Shown: piece by piece, positions 9,218 through 18,404 of the stretch
How positions within the stretch are numbered: position 1 is the stretch's first letter
How the letters are laid out: every line of letters starts with the position of its first letter
From: JAHDDW01 sp964648795
GTDB taxonomy: Bacteria > Actinomycetota > Acidimicrobiia > Acidimicrobiales > SZUA-35
Assembly (NCBI GenBank): GCA_964648795.1
Contig: CAZYMB010000004.1
Span: 1 to 64,000, forward strand
Direction of reading: 5' to 3'
DNA length: 64,000 nucleotides
Translations under genes and position numbers: made by a program
The notes under the pieces: model-generated
Databases searched by the model: none
What the model saw: only the letters and a program-made list of their open reading frames with translations
What the model was told of the DNA's origin: nothing

Positions 9218-9250
9218 CTTACCGAGTTTCAACAAGTTGAAACGTCGCCC
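9218..9250 (+). repeat. Dispersed palindromic intergenic repeat, copy A
   Basis: 33 bp that match 59230-59262 in 32 of 33 positions. The core is the inverted repeat GTTTCAACAAGTTGAAAC (8-bp arms, AA loop), with conserved flanks CTTACCGA on the left and TCGCCC on the right. Both copies lie outside genes, this one just after the rpoC terminator. Confidence 0.8.
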
Positions 9251-9253
9251 TGG

Positions 9254-9290
9254 CTAAAACCAAAAAGCTCCAGCCGAAATAGCTGGAGCT
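9254..9290 (-). terminator. Rho-independent terminator of rpoBC
   Basis: On the minus strand the 9-bp stem AGCTCCAGC/GCTGGAGCT (9266-9290) is followed by TTTTTGGTTTTA. It lies 25 bp after the rpoC stop. Confidence 0.85.
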
Positions 9291-9314
9291 TCCTAGTAAC
9301 TTTTAGTTATTGTC

Positions 9315-12300
9315 TTAGCCGATTTGGTCTGGCACTACAGTCGGAGGTTGCTCTCCATTTGTAGGCTCAGCCGCTGGCATGACTGTTTGATGTGCTTCTG
9401 CTTGTTCAGCACCGATCGACGCCAACCATTGAGCTGGGTCTTGTTCGGCACCTTCTGAAGAGTAGAAAGACATCGGCTGGTAATCAGGAGCATCAGTAGT
9501 CAACTCACGGTGGCGAGTTAGACCAGTACCGGCAGGGATTAGCTTACCGATAATAATGTTTTCCTTGAGACCAATCATTGAGTCAGACTTACCTTCGATT
9601 GCAGCTTCTGTTAGGACACGAGTTGTCTCCTGGAAACTTGCGGCTGATAGCCACGAGTCAGTAGCCAAAGAAGCCTTAGTGATACCCATAAGCTCTGGCT
9701 TACCGGCAGCTGGACGCTTCTTGTCACCAACGAGCGCCTTGTTAGCATCGCTAAATGCCCACTGATCGCAACGCTCACCAGGTAGGAACTCAGAGTCACC
9801 TGGATCGGTGATTGATACACGGCGAGTCATCTGACGAACGATTAGTTCGATGTGCTTGTCGTGGATTGATACACCCTGATCTCGGTAAACTTTCTGAACT
9901 TCTTCAACTAGGTACTGCTGAGTTTCACGAATTCCCTTGATCTCTAAGAGTTCTTTCGGATCACGTGGACCGTCAACAATTGCGTCACCAGCTTTGACTT
10001 CGTCACCATCGGCAACTTCTAGTCGGGCAGCTAGCGGCACTGTGTAAGAGTCTTCTTCACCATCATTAGTGACAACTGTGACTACTTTGCCTTTACCTTC
10101 GTCTTCTTCGATTCGGATCTTGCCTTCTACACGAGCAAGTGTTGCTGCACCCTTAGGTGTACGAGCTTCGAAGAGTTCAACAACACGTGGCAAACCACCG
10201 GCGATATCTGCACCACCGGCAACACCACCAGTGTGGAAAGTACGCATAGTAAGCTGCGTTCCAGGCTCACCGATTGATTGAGCAGCGATAACTCCGACTG
10301 CTTCACCAACTTCGATGTCGCCTCCAGTAGCTAGAGACATGCCGTAGCTGTCTCCGGTAATACCAATTGGAGAATCGTCAGTCAAAGGTGACAAAACCTT
10401 AACCTTGTCAATCTTTGGATCATCTCTTAGGGCTTCCATCTCGTCTTCACGAACCATAGTTCCTTGAGCGATTGTGTTGCCATTGTCTAGCTTGACATCT
10501 TCAGCCAACACACGACTGTAAAGTCGTGTTTCTAGGTATGTTCTGACCATCTTCGCATTTGGGTTAGATGGGTCTGAAGCTTTACCAGTTGTCTGATCGT
10601 AGTAACCGTCAGGCTTAACGTCTTCAAGTACAAGGGAGCGAACTGGCTTGTCAGACTCGAACGGAGAGTTATCGTTGATGATTACTTCCTGTGCAACGTC
10701 TACAAGACGACGAGTTAGATAACCCGAGTCAGCAGTACGAAGTGCGGTGTCAACAAGACCCTTTCTCGCACCCGGCGTCGCAATGAAGTACTCCAACATA
10801 GTTAGACCTTCACGGAAGTTCGACTTGATAGGACGTGGAATCATGTCACCACGAGGGTTAGCTACCAATCCACGCATACCTGCGATCTGTCGAACCTGCA
10901 TCATGTTTCCACGAGCACCAGAACCAACCATCATGTCGATTGGGTTAAACTGCTTGGAAGCCAATGAGACTTCCATTGCTTCTCTAACTTCGTCAGTAGC
11001 GGCGGTCCAGATTTCTACTTCTTTCTGGCGACGCTCACCGTCGGTGATGATTCCCTTGCGGAACTGAGCCTGAATCTTTTCAGCTTCGATTTCGTGACGG
11101 TCTAGAATTTCCTTCTTCTCAGTTGGAGTCTGAACGTCGTTTACACTTACTGTTAGACCAGACTTAGCTGCATAACCGAATGCCTTGTCTTTGATTGCGT
11201 CTAGTGCTTCACCGACAATTGCTTTCGGATAAGAAGTAGCTAGCTGCTCAACAATTACACCAATGTCACGCTTCTTGATGATCTGGTTTACAAACGGGAA
11301 CCTGTCTGGCAAAGCCTCGTTAAGAATTACTCGACCACCCGTAGTTGGCGTGTACTTGGCAGCTTCTCCATTAGAAGGAGTCTCTAGCAAGTCTGGTGTT
11401 CGGTAAGTGATTGGATCGTGTAGAGAAATTTCTCCAGCTTCGTAAGCTCGCTCCACCTGATAAACATTGCGGAATGAACGCAGTTGATCAGACGAAGTAG
11501 CTTCACCGATCATCTCTGAAAGATAGAAGCAACCAATAACCATGTCCTGTGTCGGGGTCACAAGCGGACGACCGTGCGCAGGAGATAGAACGTTGTTAGC
11601 AGACAACATTAGAACTCGAGCTTCTGCTTGAGCTTCTGAAGACAATGGAAGGTGGACTGCCATCTGGTCACCGTCGAAGTCAGCGTTGAATGCTGCGCAT
11701 ACAAGTGGGTGAATCTGAATAGCTTTACCTTCTACCAGTACTGGCTCAAACGCCTGGATCCCAAGACGGTGAAGTGTAGGTGCACGGTTAAGAAGAACTG
11801 GATGCTCTTCGATTACGTCTTCTAGAACTTCCCAAACCTGTGGCTTGCGACGCTCAACCATACGCTTGGCTGACTTAATGTTGGCAGCTAGCTCAAGGTC
11901 TACAAGCTTCTTCATAACGAAAGGCTTGAACAGTTCCAAAGCCATAAGCTTTGGGAGACCACACTGGTGGAACTTTAGGTTAGGTCCTACGACAATTACA
12001 GAACGACCTGAGTAGTCAACACGCTTACCGAGAAGGTTCTGGCGGAAACGACCTTGCTTACCTTTCAACATGTCAGACAGTGACTTGAGTGGCCTGTTAC
12101 CTGGACCAGTAACTGGGCGACCACGACGACCATTGTCAAACAGTGCGTCTACGGCTTCTTGAAGCATGCGCTTCTCGTTGTTAACGATGATCTCAGGTGC
12201 ACCAAGATCCAGAAGACGCTTTAGACGGTTATTACGGTTAATAACTCGACGGTAAAGATCGTTTAGGTCAGAGGTAGCGAAACGGCCACCATCTAGCTGA

Positions 12301-13343
12301 ACCATTGGACGTAGCTCTGGTGGAATCACCGGAACAACATCGAGGATCATTGAACGAGGGTCGTTCTCTTGAACACCGTTCTCGTCTCTGCGGTTAAACG
12401 CTGCAACAATTCCCAGGCGCTTAATTGCCTTCTGGTAACGCTGGTCAGAAAGACCTGCGCCAACTTCAGTGTTACGGTCAACCATCTCACGAAGCTTCAC
12501 TTCTTCAACGTCGAAGTCAATACGTTCTACAAGCTGTGCAATGGCGTCTGCGCCCATGCCACCTTCGAAGTAATCACTCCAACGGTCAGCCATTTCTCTC
12601 CACAGCATTTCATCTTCGATGATCTTGCGTGGGAAAAGGCTCTGGAATTCGTCGAATGCACGATCTAGCATGTCGAGTTCGTCCTCGAATTGTTGACGAA
12701 CTTCAGCTAGTTCTTTTTCGAAAGCTTTCTGACGTGCAGTAATTTCTTTTTTGCTGGCTTTGTCTTTCTCCATTTGAGCGATCTCTTTTTCGAGACCAGT
12801 GTGCTCTCTGGCAAGCTCTTGTTCCATCTCGTCATTGATAGCTTTACGCTCTGCAACAACTTCGGCTTCAATGTTCGGCATGTCCTCGTGACGCTTCTCT
12901 TCGTCAACGTGGGTTACCAAAGAAGCAGCAAAGTAAATTACTTTCTCAAGCTGCTTTGCCTTTAGTTCTTCACGCGGCTCTGTACCCATCAATAGGTATG
13001 CAAGCCAAGAACGAGTACCACGCAGGTACCAGATGTGAACACATGGCGCTGCGAGCTCGATGTGTCCCATGCGCTCACGACGAACCTTGCTACGTGTTAC
13101 TTCAACACCACAACGCTCACAGATGATGCCTTTAAAGCGGACTCTTTTATACTTGCCGCAAGCACACTCCCAGTCCTTTGTAGGACCGAAAATCTTCTCG
13201 CAGAAAAGGCCGTCTTTCTCAGGCTTCAACGTTCTGTAGTTGATTGTCTCTGGCTTCTTAACCTCGCCATTAGACCAGGTACGGATTGCATCAGCCGAAG
13301 CCAAGCCAATTCTTAGTTGTTCGAATTCGTTTACATCTAACAC
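9315..13343 (-). CDS. rpoC: DNA-directed RNA polymerase subunit beta'
   Basis: 1342 aa, the usual actinobacterial length. Catalytic subunit of RNA polymerase; the active-site motif NADFDGDQMAVH is at about residue 540. The first zinc site near the N-terminus (CACG...CERC, about residues 60-80) is intact. The second zinc site is lost: where relatives have one Cys followed about 95 residues later by a C-x6-C-x2-C cluster, this protein reads EVIINDNSPFE (about 885-895) and LSPLTDDSPIGITGDSYG (about 980-998), with no cysteine at any of the four positions. The rest, including trigger loop SIGEPGTQLTMRTFH and the C-terminal GITKASLATDSWLSAASFQ, is conserved. 25 bp after rpoB. Confidence 0.98.
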   Translation of the reverse strand: MLDVNEFEQLRIGLASADAIRTWSNGEVKKPETINYRTLKPEKDGLFCEKIFGPTKDWECACGKYKRVRFKGIICERCGVEVTRSKVRRERMGHIELAAPCVHIWYLRGTRSWLAYLLMGTEPREELKAKQLEKVIYFAASLVTHVDEEKRHEDMPNIEAEVVAERKAINDEMEQELAREHTGLEKEIAQMEKDKASKKEITARQKAFEKELAEVRQQFEDELDMLDRAFDEFQSLFPRKIIEDEMLWREMADRWSDYFEGGMGADAIAQLVERIDFDVEEVKLREMVDRNTEVGAGLSDQRYQKAIKRLGIVAAFNRRDENGVQENDPRSMILDVVPVIPPELRPMVQLDGGRFATSDLNDLYRRVINRNNRLKRLLDLGAPEIIVNNEKRMLQEAVDALFDNGRRGRPVTGPGNRPLKSLSDMLKGKQGRFRQNLLGKRVDYSGRSVIVVGPNLKFHQCGLPKLMALELFKPFVMKKLVDLELAANIKSAKRMVERRKPQVWEVLEDVIEEHPVLLNRAPTLHRLGIQAFEPVLVEGKAIQIHPLVCAAFNADFDGDQMAVHLPLSSEAQAEARVLMLSANNVLSPAHGRPLVTPTQDMVIGCFYLSEMIGEATSSDQLRSFRNVYQVERAYEAGEISLHDPITYRTPDLLETPSNGEAAKYTPTTGGRVILNEALPDRFPFVNQIIKKRDIGVIVEQLATSYPKAIVGEALDAIKDKAFGYAAKSGLTVSVNDVQTPTEKKEILDRHEIEAEKIQAQFRKGIITDGERRQKEVEIWTAATDEVREAMEVSLASKQFNPIDMMVGSGARGNMMQVRQIAGMRGLVANPRGDMIPRPIKSNFREGLTMLEYFIATPGARKGLVDTALRTADSGYLTRRLVDVAQEVIINDNSPFESDKPVRSLVLEDVKPDGYYDQTTGKASDPSNPNAKMVRTYLETRLYSRVLAEDVKLDNGNTIAQGTMVREDEMEALRDDPKIDKVKVLSPLTDDSPIGITGDSYGMSLATGGDIEVGEAVGVIAAQSIGEPGTQLTMRTFHTGGVAGGADIAGGLPRVVELFEARTPKGAATLARVEGKIRIEEDEGKGKVVTVVTNDGEEDSYTVPLAARLEVADGDEVKAGDAIVDGPRDPKELLEIKGIRETQQYLVEEVQKVYRDQGVSIHDKHIELIVRQMTRRVSITDPGDSEFLPGERCDQWAFSDANKALVGDKKRPAAGKPELMGITKASLATDSWLSAASFQETTRVLTEAAIEGKSDSMIGLKENIIIGKLIPAGTGLTRHRELTTDAPDYQPMSFYSSEGAEQDPAQWLASIGAEQAEAHQTVMPAAEPTNGEQPPTVVPDQIG

Positions 13344-13368
13344 TTTAAATTACTGTCCTTATTTCGAT

Positions 13369-16300
13369 CTATACTCGGCCAGCTGCTCTAGCAGCATCTT
13401 CTTCGTCTGATCCACGCTCTGGTCGTGATAAATCAATTCCTAGCTCTTCAGCTGTACGGAACAATTCATCGTCAATTTCACGCATCTCGATTTCTTCGCC
13501 GTCTTCAGAAAGCACCTCAATATTGAGACACAATGCCTGCATCTCTTTGATAAGCACCTTGAATGATTCTGGAATACCGGCTTCAGGGATGTTCTCACCC
13601 TTAACAATTGCTTCGTAAACTTTCACACGACCAAGTACGTCGTCTGACTTGATGGTTAGAAGCTCTTGCAAGCAGTATGCAGCACCGTAGGCCTCAAGTG
13701 CCCATACTTCCATCTCACCAAAGCGCTGGCCACCGAACTGGGCCTTACCACCAAGTGGTTGCTGGGTAATCATTGAGTATGGACCAGTTGAACGTGCGTG
13801 GATCTTGTCGTCTACCAAGTGGGATAGCTTTAAGATATACATGATTCCAACCATGATCTTGTTGTCATATGGTCGACCTGAACGGCCATCATAAAGTTGT
13901 GCTTTACCATCTTCACCAACGAGCTTTTCGTTTGAATCTGGGTCAGCTGAGTCCGAGTTCATGTTGCGGAAGATGTTCTGAATTGTTGGCTTGTCACCAG
14001 ACAGTTCTTCTTCGTCCCACTTAGCTCCGTCAAATACTGGTGTAGCAACAAGTGTTGCAGGCGTTGTAAATGGTCGGGTCTTATTCTCGGTTCCTGCAAA
14101 TGGCAGCTCACCAACTTGCTCACCGTTGAATTCCCAACCCCATCGGGCTGCATAACCAAGGTGTGATTCAAGAACCTGACCGACGTTCATACGAGATGGA
14201 ACACCAAGTGGGTTTAGAATCACGTCTACTGGAGTTCCGTCTTCCATGTATGGCATGTCTTCAACTGGAAGAACTCGAGAAATAACACCCTTGTTTCCGT
14301 GACGACCAGCTAGCTTGTCGCCGACACCGATCTTGCGCTTCTGCGCAACATAAACACGTACCAGCTGGTTAACACCTGGTGGCAATTCGTGGTCATCTTC
14401 ACGGTCAAAGACTTTTACATCAATAACTTTTCCGGTCTCACCATGAGGTACCTTCATTGAGGTATCTCTAACTTCACGGGCCTTCTCACCGAAGATCGCA
14501 CGTAGTAGTCGCTCTTCTGGTGTTAGTTCAGTCTCACCCTTGGGCGTTACTTTACCGACAAGTAGGTCTCCAGGAGAAACCTGGGCACCGACTCGAACTA
14601 TTCCTCGTTCATCTAAGTCAGCTAGAACGTCGTCTGAAAGGTTTGGAATGTCACGAGTGATTTCCTCGGCACCAAGCTTGGTGTCACGGGCGTCAATTTC
14701 GTGCTCTTTAATATGGATAGAAGTTAGAACATCGTCTCTGACTAATCTTTCTGAAAGAATGATCGCATCCTCAAAGTTGTAACCTTCCCAAGGCATAAAG
14801 GCTATAACTAAGTTCTTACCAAGAGCCAACTCGCCGTTGTCAGTTGATGGACCGTCTACCAAGACATCTCCAGCCTTGAACGACTCACCAACGAACATGC
14901 GTGGCTTCTGATTAATACAAGTGTCCTGGTTAGAGCGGTTGAACTTCATCAGGTTGTAGACCTTCCTACCTGACTTCTTATATTCAACGACCATCTGCTG
15001 AGAGTCAGCAGAAATGATCTTGCCTGGCTCTTCGGCAGTGATTGTGTCCGCAGCGTCCATAGCTGCTCGACGTTCGATACCGGTTCCTACATATGGGGCC
15101 TCGGCAGTCAATAGTGGTACTGCTTGACGCTGCATGTTCGCACCCATGAGTGCACGGTTAGCATCATCGTGCTCCAAGAATGGAATCAAGCCAGTTCCGA
15201 TCGATACGATCTGCTTCGGCGATACGTCCATCATTTGAACTTCGTCAGCTGGAACCTGCGAAATCTCGGTTGTAGCACCGAAGAAGACGTCTCGTTCCAA
15301 CTGGAGTTTCAAGTCTCGAAGCGAAGCCGCCTGCGGTGAACGTCTCGACAAGATCTTGTCTTCAGCAAATACGCCGTTGTCCTTCAACTTCGCATTCGCC
15401 TGCGCTACCACATACTCTTCTTCTTCGTCAGCTGTAAGGTAAACGATCTTGTCTGTGACCTTGCCCTTAACAACTTCACGGTATGGAGTCTCTAAGAATC
15501 CGAAATCGTTAACTCTCGCATAAGAAGAGAGGTAACCAATAAGACCGATGTTTGGTCCTTCAGGAGTCTCGATAGGACACATTCTTCCGTAGTGGCTGAA
15601 GTGGACGTCTCGAACCTCGAAACCGGCTCTTTCTCTTGAAAGACCACCCGGTCCGAGCGCTGAAAGGCGTCGACGGTGAGTCAAACCAGATAGAGGGTTG
15701 ACCTGGTCCATAAACTGACTCAACTGAGAGGTTCCGAAGAACTCCTTAATAGAAGCCACAACTGGACGTATATTAATAAGTGTCTGAGGAGTAATAGCCT
15801 CGACGTCTTGAGTGGTCATTCTTTCACGAACAACACGCTCCATACGAGACAGACCAATACGAACCTGGTTTTGGATTAGCTCTCCAACAGAACGTACACG
15901 ACGGTTAGCGAAGTGGTCCTGGTCATCTAGTCGATAGCCAGGCTCAGTAGCCATCAGGTGTAGTAGGTATGTTGCTGTTGCAAGAACTTCACAACGAGAA
16001 AGAGTGGACTGATCCTTCTTAGGAGTGTCCAACTTGAGCATTGGGAACAGTTCTTTAAGACGCTTAATTTCTGGTCCAAGCTTTCTGTTGAGCTTGTAGC
16101 GACCAACTCTAGAAAGGTCGTAACGTCGGTTCTCGAAGAATGCGGTACGCAAGTAAGAGCGAGCAGCCTCAAGGGTTGGTGGCTCGCCCGGACGTGCACG
16201 CTTGTAAATTTCGATCAAGGCTTCGTCTTGAGTGACCGCAACTTCTTGGTCTTTCTCCCATTGTCCTTCTAGGAAGTCGAAGTGCTTTACGAATGATTCC

Positions 16301-16959
16301 AAGAAACCTGGAGCGTTTTCTTCGTCATAACCAAGAGCACGAAGCATTACGAATAGTGAGATTCGACGCTTACGAGCCACACGGACGCCACAAGTTGGAT
16401 CCTTGCCTGGCTTCTGCTCTACGTCGAACTCTAACCATTCACCTCTATATGGGTGGATTGTACCTTTAACCATTTGGTGCTTGGCCAAGTTACGTAGTCT
16501 GAAACGTTCACCCGGCTCGAAGATGACACCTGGAGATCTAACAAGCTGCGATACAACAACACGTTCAGTTCCGTTAATTATGAACGTGCCGTTCTCTGTC
16601 ATCATTGGGAAGTCGCCCATGAAAACTGTCTGCTCTTTAATTTCGCCAGTAGCTGTGTTTAGGAACCTTGCCTTAACAAAGACAGGAGCCGAGTAAGTCA
16701 TGTCTCGTTCTTTACACTCTTCTTCAGTGTGCTTAGGGATTAGCTCAAGGTCTTTGTCGTTCGGATCGAAGTCCATCTCGAGTTGCAGTGTCTCGGAATA
16801 ATCCGTGATCGGAGTAATGTCTTTAAACGCCTCAGACATACCTTCTTCTAAGAAACGTTTGAAGGAATCTTTTTGAACCGATATTAAGTTCGGGAGTTGG
16901 AGAGCTTCTTCAAGCTTTCCAAACGAGTAACGATTACGTACAAGAGTACTTGCAGGCAC
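13369..16959 (-). CDS. rpoB: DNA-directed RNA polymerase subunit beta
   Basis: 1196 aa, GTG start. With beta' it forms the RNA polymerase active-site cleft. The rifampicin region (GTSQLSQFMDQ ... LTHRRRLSALGPGGLS, about residues 440-475) carries the sensitive-type residues at the main resistance positions; one lysine common elsewhere (THKRR) is an arginine. The MxxxxxRR-free C-terminus ends in an acidic tail (DEEDAARAAGRV), as in other actinobacteria. It should follow rplJL directly in the canonical cluster, but a block of about 7.5 kb lies between. Cotranscribed with rpoC. Confidence 0.98.
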   Translation of the reverse strand: MPASTLVRNRYSFGKLEEALQLPNLISVQKDSFKRFLEEGMSEAFKDITPITDYSETLQLEMDFDPNDKDLELIPKHTEEECKERDMTYSAPVFVKARFLNTATGEIKEQTVFMGDFPMMTENGTFIINGTERVVVSQLVRSPGVIFEPGERFRLRNLAKHQMVKGTIHPYRGEWLEFDVEQKPGKDPTCGVRVARKRRISLFVMLRALGYDEENAPGFLESFVKHFDFLEGQWEKDQEVAVTQDEALIEIYKRARPGEPPTLEAARSYLRTAFFENRRYDLSRVGRYKLNRKLGPEIKRLKELFPMLKLDTPKKDQSTLSRCEVLATATYLLHLMATEPGYRLDDQDHFANRRVRSVGELIQNQVRIGLSRMERVVRERMTTQDVEAITPQTLINIRPVVASIKEFFGTSQLSQFMDQVNPLSGLTHRRRLSALGPGGLSRERAGFEVRDVHFSHYGRMCPIETPEGPNIGLIGYLSSYARVNDFGFLETPYREVVKGKVTDKIVYLTADEEEEYVVAQANAKLKDNGVFAEDKILSRRSPQAASLRDLKLQLERDVFFGATTEISQVPADEVQMMDVSPKQIVSIGTGLIPFLEHDDANRALMGANMQRQAVPLLTAEAPYVGTGIERRAAMDAADTITAEEPGKIISADSQQMVVEYKKSGRKVYNLMKFNRSNQDTCINQKPRMFVGESFKAGDVLVDGPSTDNGELALGKNLVIAFMPWEGYNFEDAIILSERLVRDDVLTSIHIKEHEIDARDTKLGAEEITRDIPNLSDDVLADLDERGIVRVGAQVSPGDLLVGKVTPKGETELTPEERLLRAIFGEKAREVRDTSMKVPHGETGKVIDVKVFDREDDHELPPGVNQLVRVYVAQKRKIGVGDKLAGRHGNKGVISRVLPVEDMPYMEDGTPVDVILNPLGVPSRMNVGQVLESHLGYAARWGWEFNGEQVGELPFAGTENKTRPFTTPATLVATPVFDGAKWDEEELSGDKPTIQNIFRNMNSDSADPDSNEKLVGEDGKAQLYDGRSGRPYDNKIMVGIMYILKLSHLVDDKIHARSTGPYSMITQQPLGGKAQFGGQRFGEMEVWALEAYGAAYCLQELLTIKSDDVLGRVKVYEAIVKGENIPEAGIPESFKVLIKEMQALCLNIEVLSEDGEEIEMREIDDELFRTAEELGIDLSRPERGSDEEDAARAAGRV

Positions 16960-17069
16960 GGGGGCACCACCAGATCTGTTATATAGTTAAAACGGACAAA
17001 GACGCATGCTGAAGCCGACCCTCAAAATTTCTTACGAGAAACTTTTAATCGACAACTAACACCACGGCT

Positions 17070-17075
17070 TGTCAA
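17070..17075 (-). promoter_or_regulatory. Candidate -35 box upstream of rpoB
   Basis: A perfect TTGACA on the minus strand, 111-116 nt before the rpoB start. The best -10 match downstream (GATTAA after 19 nt) is poor, so only the -35 is marked. This region of 233 bp is shared with the divergent GT87 gene. Confidence 0.3.
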
Positions 17076-17138
17076 GCATATTCACTAAATATTCACAATC
17101 CAACCGTTTTATTGGATTAATCCCTTTGTCTACGAGAC

Positions 17139-17168
17139 TTGACGGTCTTGTCACTGGCTAATTCTAAT
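17139..17168 (+). promoter_or_regulatory. Candidate promoter of the GT87 gene pair
   Basis: TTGACG (17139-17144) and TCTAAT (17163-17168) are separated by 18 nt. Transcription would begin near 17175, giving a leader of under 20 nt before the GTG at 17193. Confidence 0.35.
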
Positions 17169-17192
17169 GCCACAATTGCCGACTAACTAAGG

Positions 17193-18404
17193 GTGAACAG
17201 CAAAAGCTCTGACCGTCCGTTGTTTAACAGCGCCTCAAGCCTAACGGCCGTTGCAGCTGCAACTATGGCGCTCTCGCTGATTTTGGACCCAGAAGTCAGA
17301 TTCAGAGACTTCAGAGTCATTTACGAAGGGAGCCGTTTACTCTGGGCTAATCGCTCAGCAGAAGCGTACGATGCTGCCAACTTCCAACTAATCACAGACT
17401 CATCTCTACCTGAAGGGCTAAGACAGTTAGACGTATTTATTAGTCCTCCCCCATTTGCAAACTTTGTTGGACCGTTTACGCTACTAAGCCCGACCGTTGC
17501 ACTAGTTCTTTGGACCCTGCTCGGACTTGTGATTTATACGGTTTCACACAAAGCTCTCAATTTAAGCAAAGCAGTTTGGCTGACTGGACTAGTGCTTCCC
17601 ATGTCCCTATACAATCTCTTTCTGGGCCAGACAGGTTTTTTTGCGCTAGGCCTGGCCACGCTTATCCATACTCTTTGCATTCAAGAGAAGAAGGTCTTAG
17701 TCGGACTTGTTGCTGGCCTAACAATTTTAAAGCCACCGTTGTTTATCGGTCTATTTATCTGGTGGGTTATTGATTGGAAGCGGTGGAAAGTGTCACTGGC
17801 AGCTGCGTCGGTAAGTGGATTAGCTATTACCACTTCCACGTTATGGTTTGGAATAAGAGCGTGGGAAGATTTTCTTGGGGCGATCGAGACTCGGTCAGCG
17901 TTAGAAGGTGTAACCGCATTGCAGTTCTCGTTACCTGAAACCGTTGTGAGGTTATTCAGTCATTCAATTGGACTGAGTGTCTACGCCTACCTTTTCTACT
18001 TAGCTCTCGGCGCTTTCCTAATTTGGCACGCCAATAAGAAATGGGAGGGCCGACTCGATGTAATTTCTGGAGCCGTTCTTCTTGTCTCAGTTTTTATCTC
18101 ACCACATCTTATAATTTATGACTCCGTCATGTTAGTGATACCTTTGGCGGTGGCCATACAAAATGGTGTCCTAAAAAAAGATCAGCAAATAATGGTTGCT
18201 CTCATGGTTGGATCAGTTCCTCTCACTGTCCTAGCCGCTGGTCCGATACCAGCACTAAATGAATACGTAGCAGTCAGCACCTTCGCCATGATTGCCGCTT
18301 CATGGGTCTGGGTTAAATCCATCGACTCAACAGACCCACGTGTTGCAACAACGAAAGGTTTTGAGACGCTCACCCAAGACTCACTCGGGGCCAAGGTTCA
18401 ATGA
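17193..18404 (+). CDS. GT87-family polyprenol-linked glycosyltransferase-like protein (copy 1)
   Basis: 403 aa, polytopic with about ten membrane helices. It resembles the GT87 (DUF2029) GT-C family, which includes mycobacterial mannosyltransferases that use polyprenyl-phosphate sugars on the outer face of the membrane to build lipoglycans. Seen here: the first-loop acidic motif FRDFRVIYEGSRL (about residues 34-46), SPPPFANF (about 88-95), LGQTGFFALGLA, and LKPPLFIGLFIWW (about 174-186). GTG start. It overlaps the next gene by 4 bp (ATGA), and that gene is a clear paralogue, so the pair is one operon. Sugar and acceptor are unknown. Confidence 0.8.
   Translation: MNSKSSDRPLFNSASSLTAVAAATMALSLILDPEVRFRDFRVIYEGSRLLWANRSAEAYDAANFQLITDSSLPEGLRQLDVFISPPPFANFVGPFTLLSPTVALVLWTLLGLVIYTVSHKALNLSKAVWLTGLVLPMSLYNLFLGQTGFFALGLATLIHTLCIQEKKVLVGLVAGLTILKPPLFIGLFIWWVIDWKRWKVSLAAASVSGLAITTSTLWFGIRAWEDFLGAIETRSALEGVTALQFSLPETVVRLFSHSIGLSVYAYLFYLALGAFLIWHANKKWEGRLDVISGAVLLVSVFISPHLIIYDSVMLVIPLAVAIQNGVLKKDQQIMVALMVGSVPLTVLAAGPIPALNEYVAVSTFAMIAASWVWVKSIDSTDPRVATTKGFETLTQDSLGAKVQ

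Larger units (their letters stand above)
8916..9254. other. Gene-free intergenic region with structured repeats
   Basis: No convincing gene. The only long reading frames are broken by the repeats and have no family resemblance. The stretch holds two copies of a 36-nt hairpin repeat (8993-9028 and 9089-9124), a 13-mer shared in inverted orientation with the 59-kb intergenic region, and one copy of a dispersed palindromic repeat (9218-9250). It could encode a structured RNA or be the remains of a mobile element. Confidence 0.6.

Noticed and set aside
8990..9235. 81-codon reading frame on the minus strand after rpoC
   Set aside because: It is mostly made of the two 36-nt hairpin repeats and has no family resemblance; it reads as non-coding.
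13369..16959. Several long open frames on the plus strand inside rpoB and rpoC
   Set aside because: They are shadows of the two conserved genes, without start signals or protein families.
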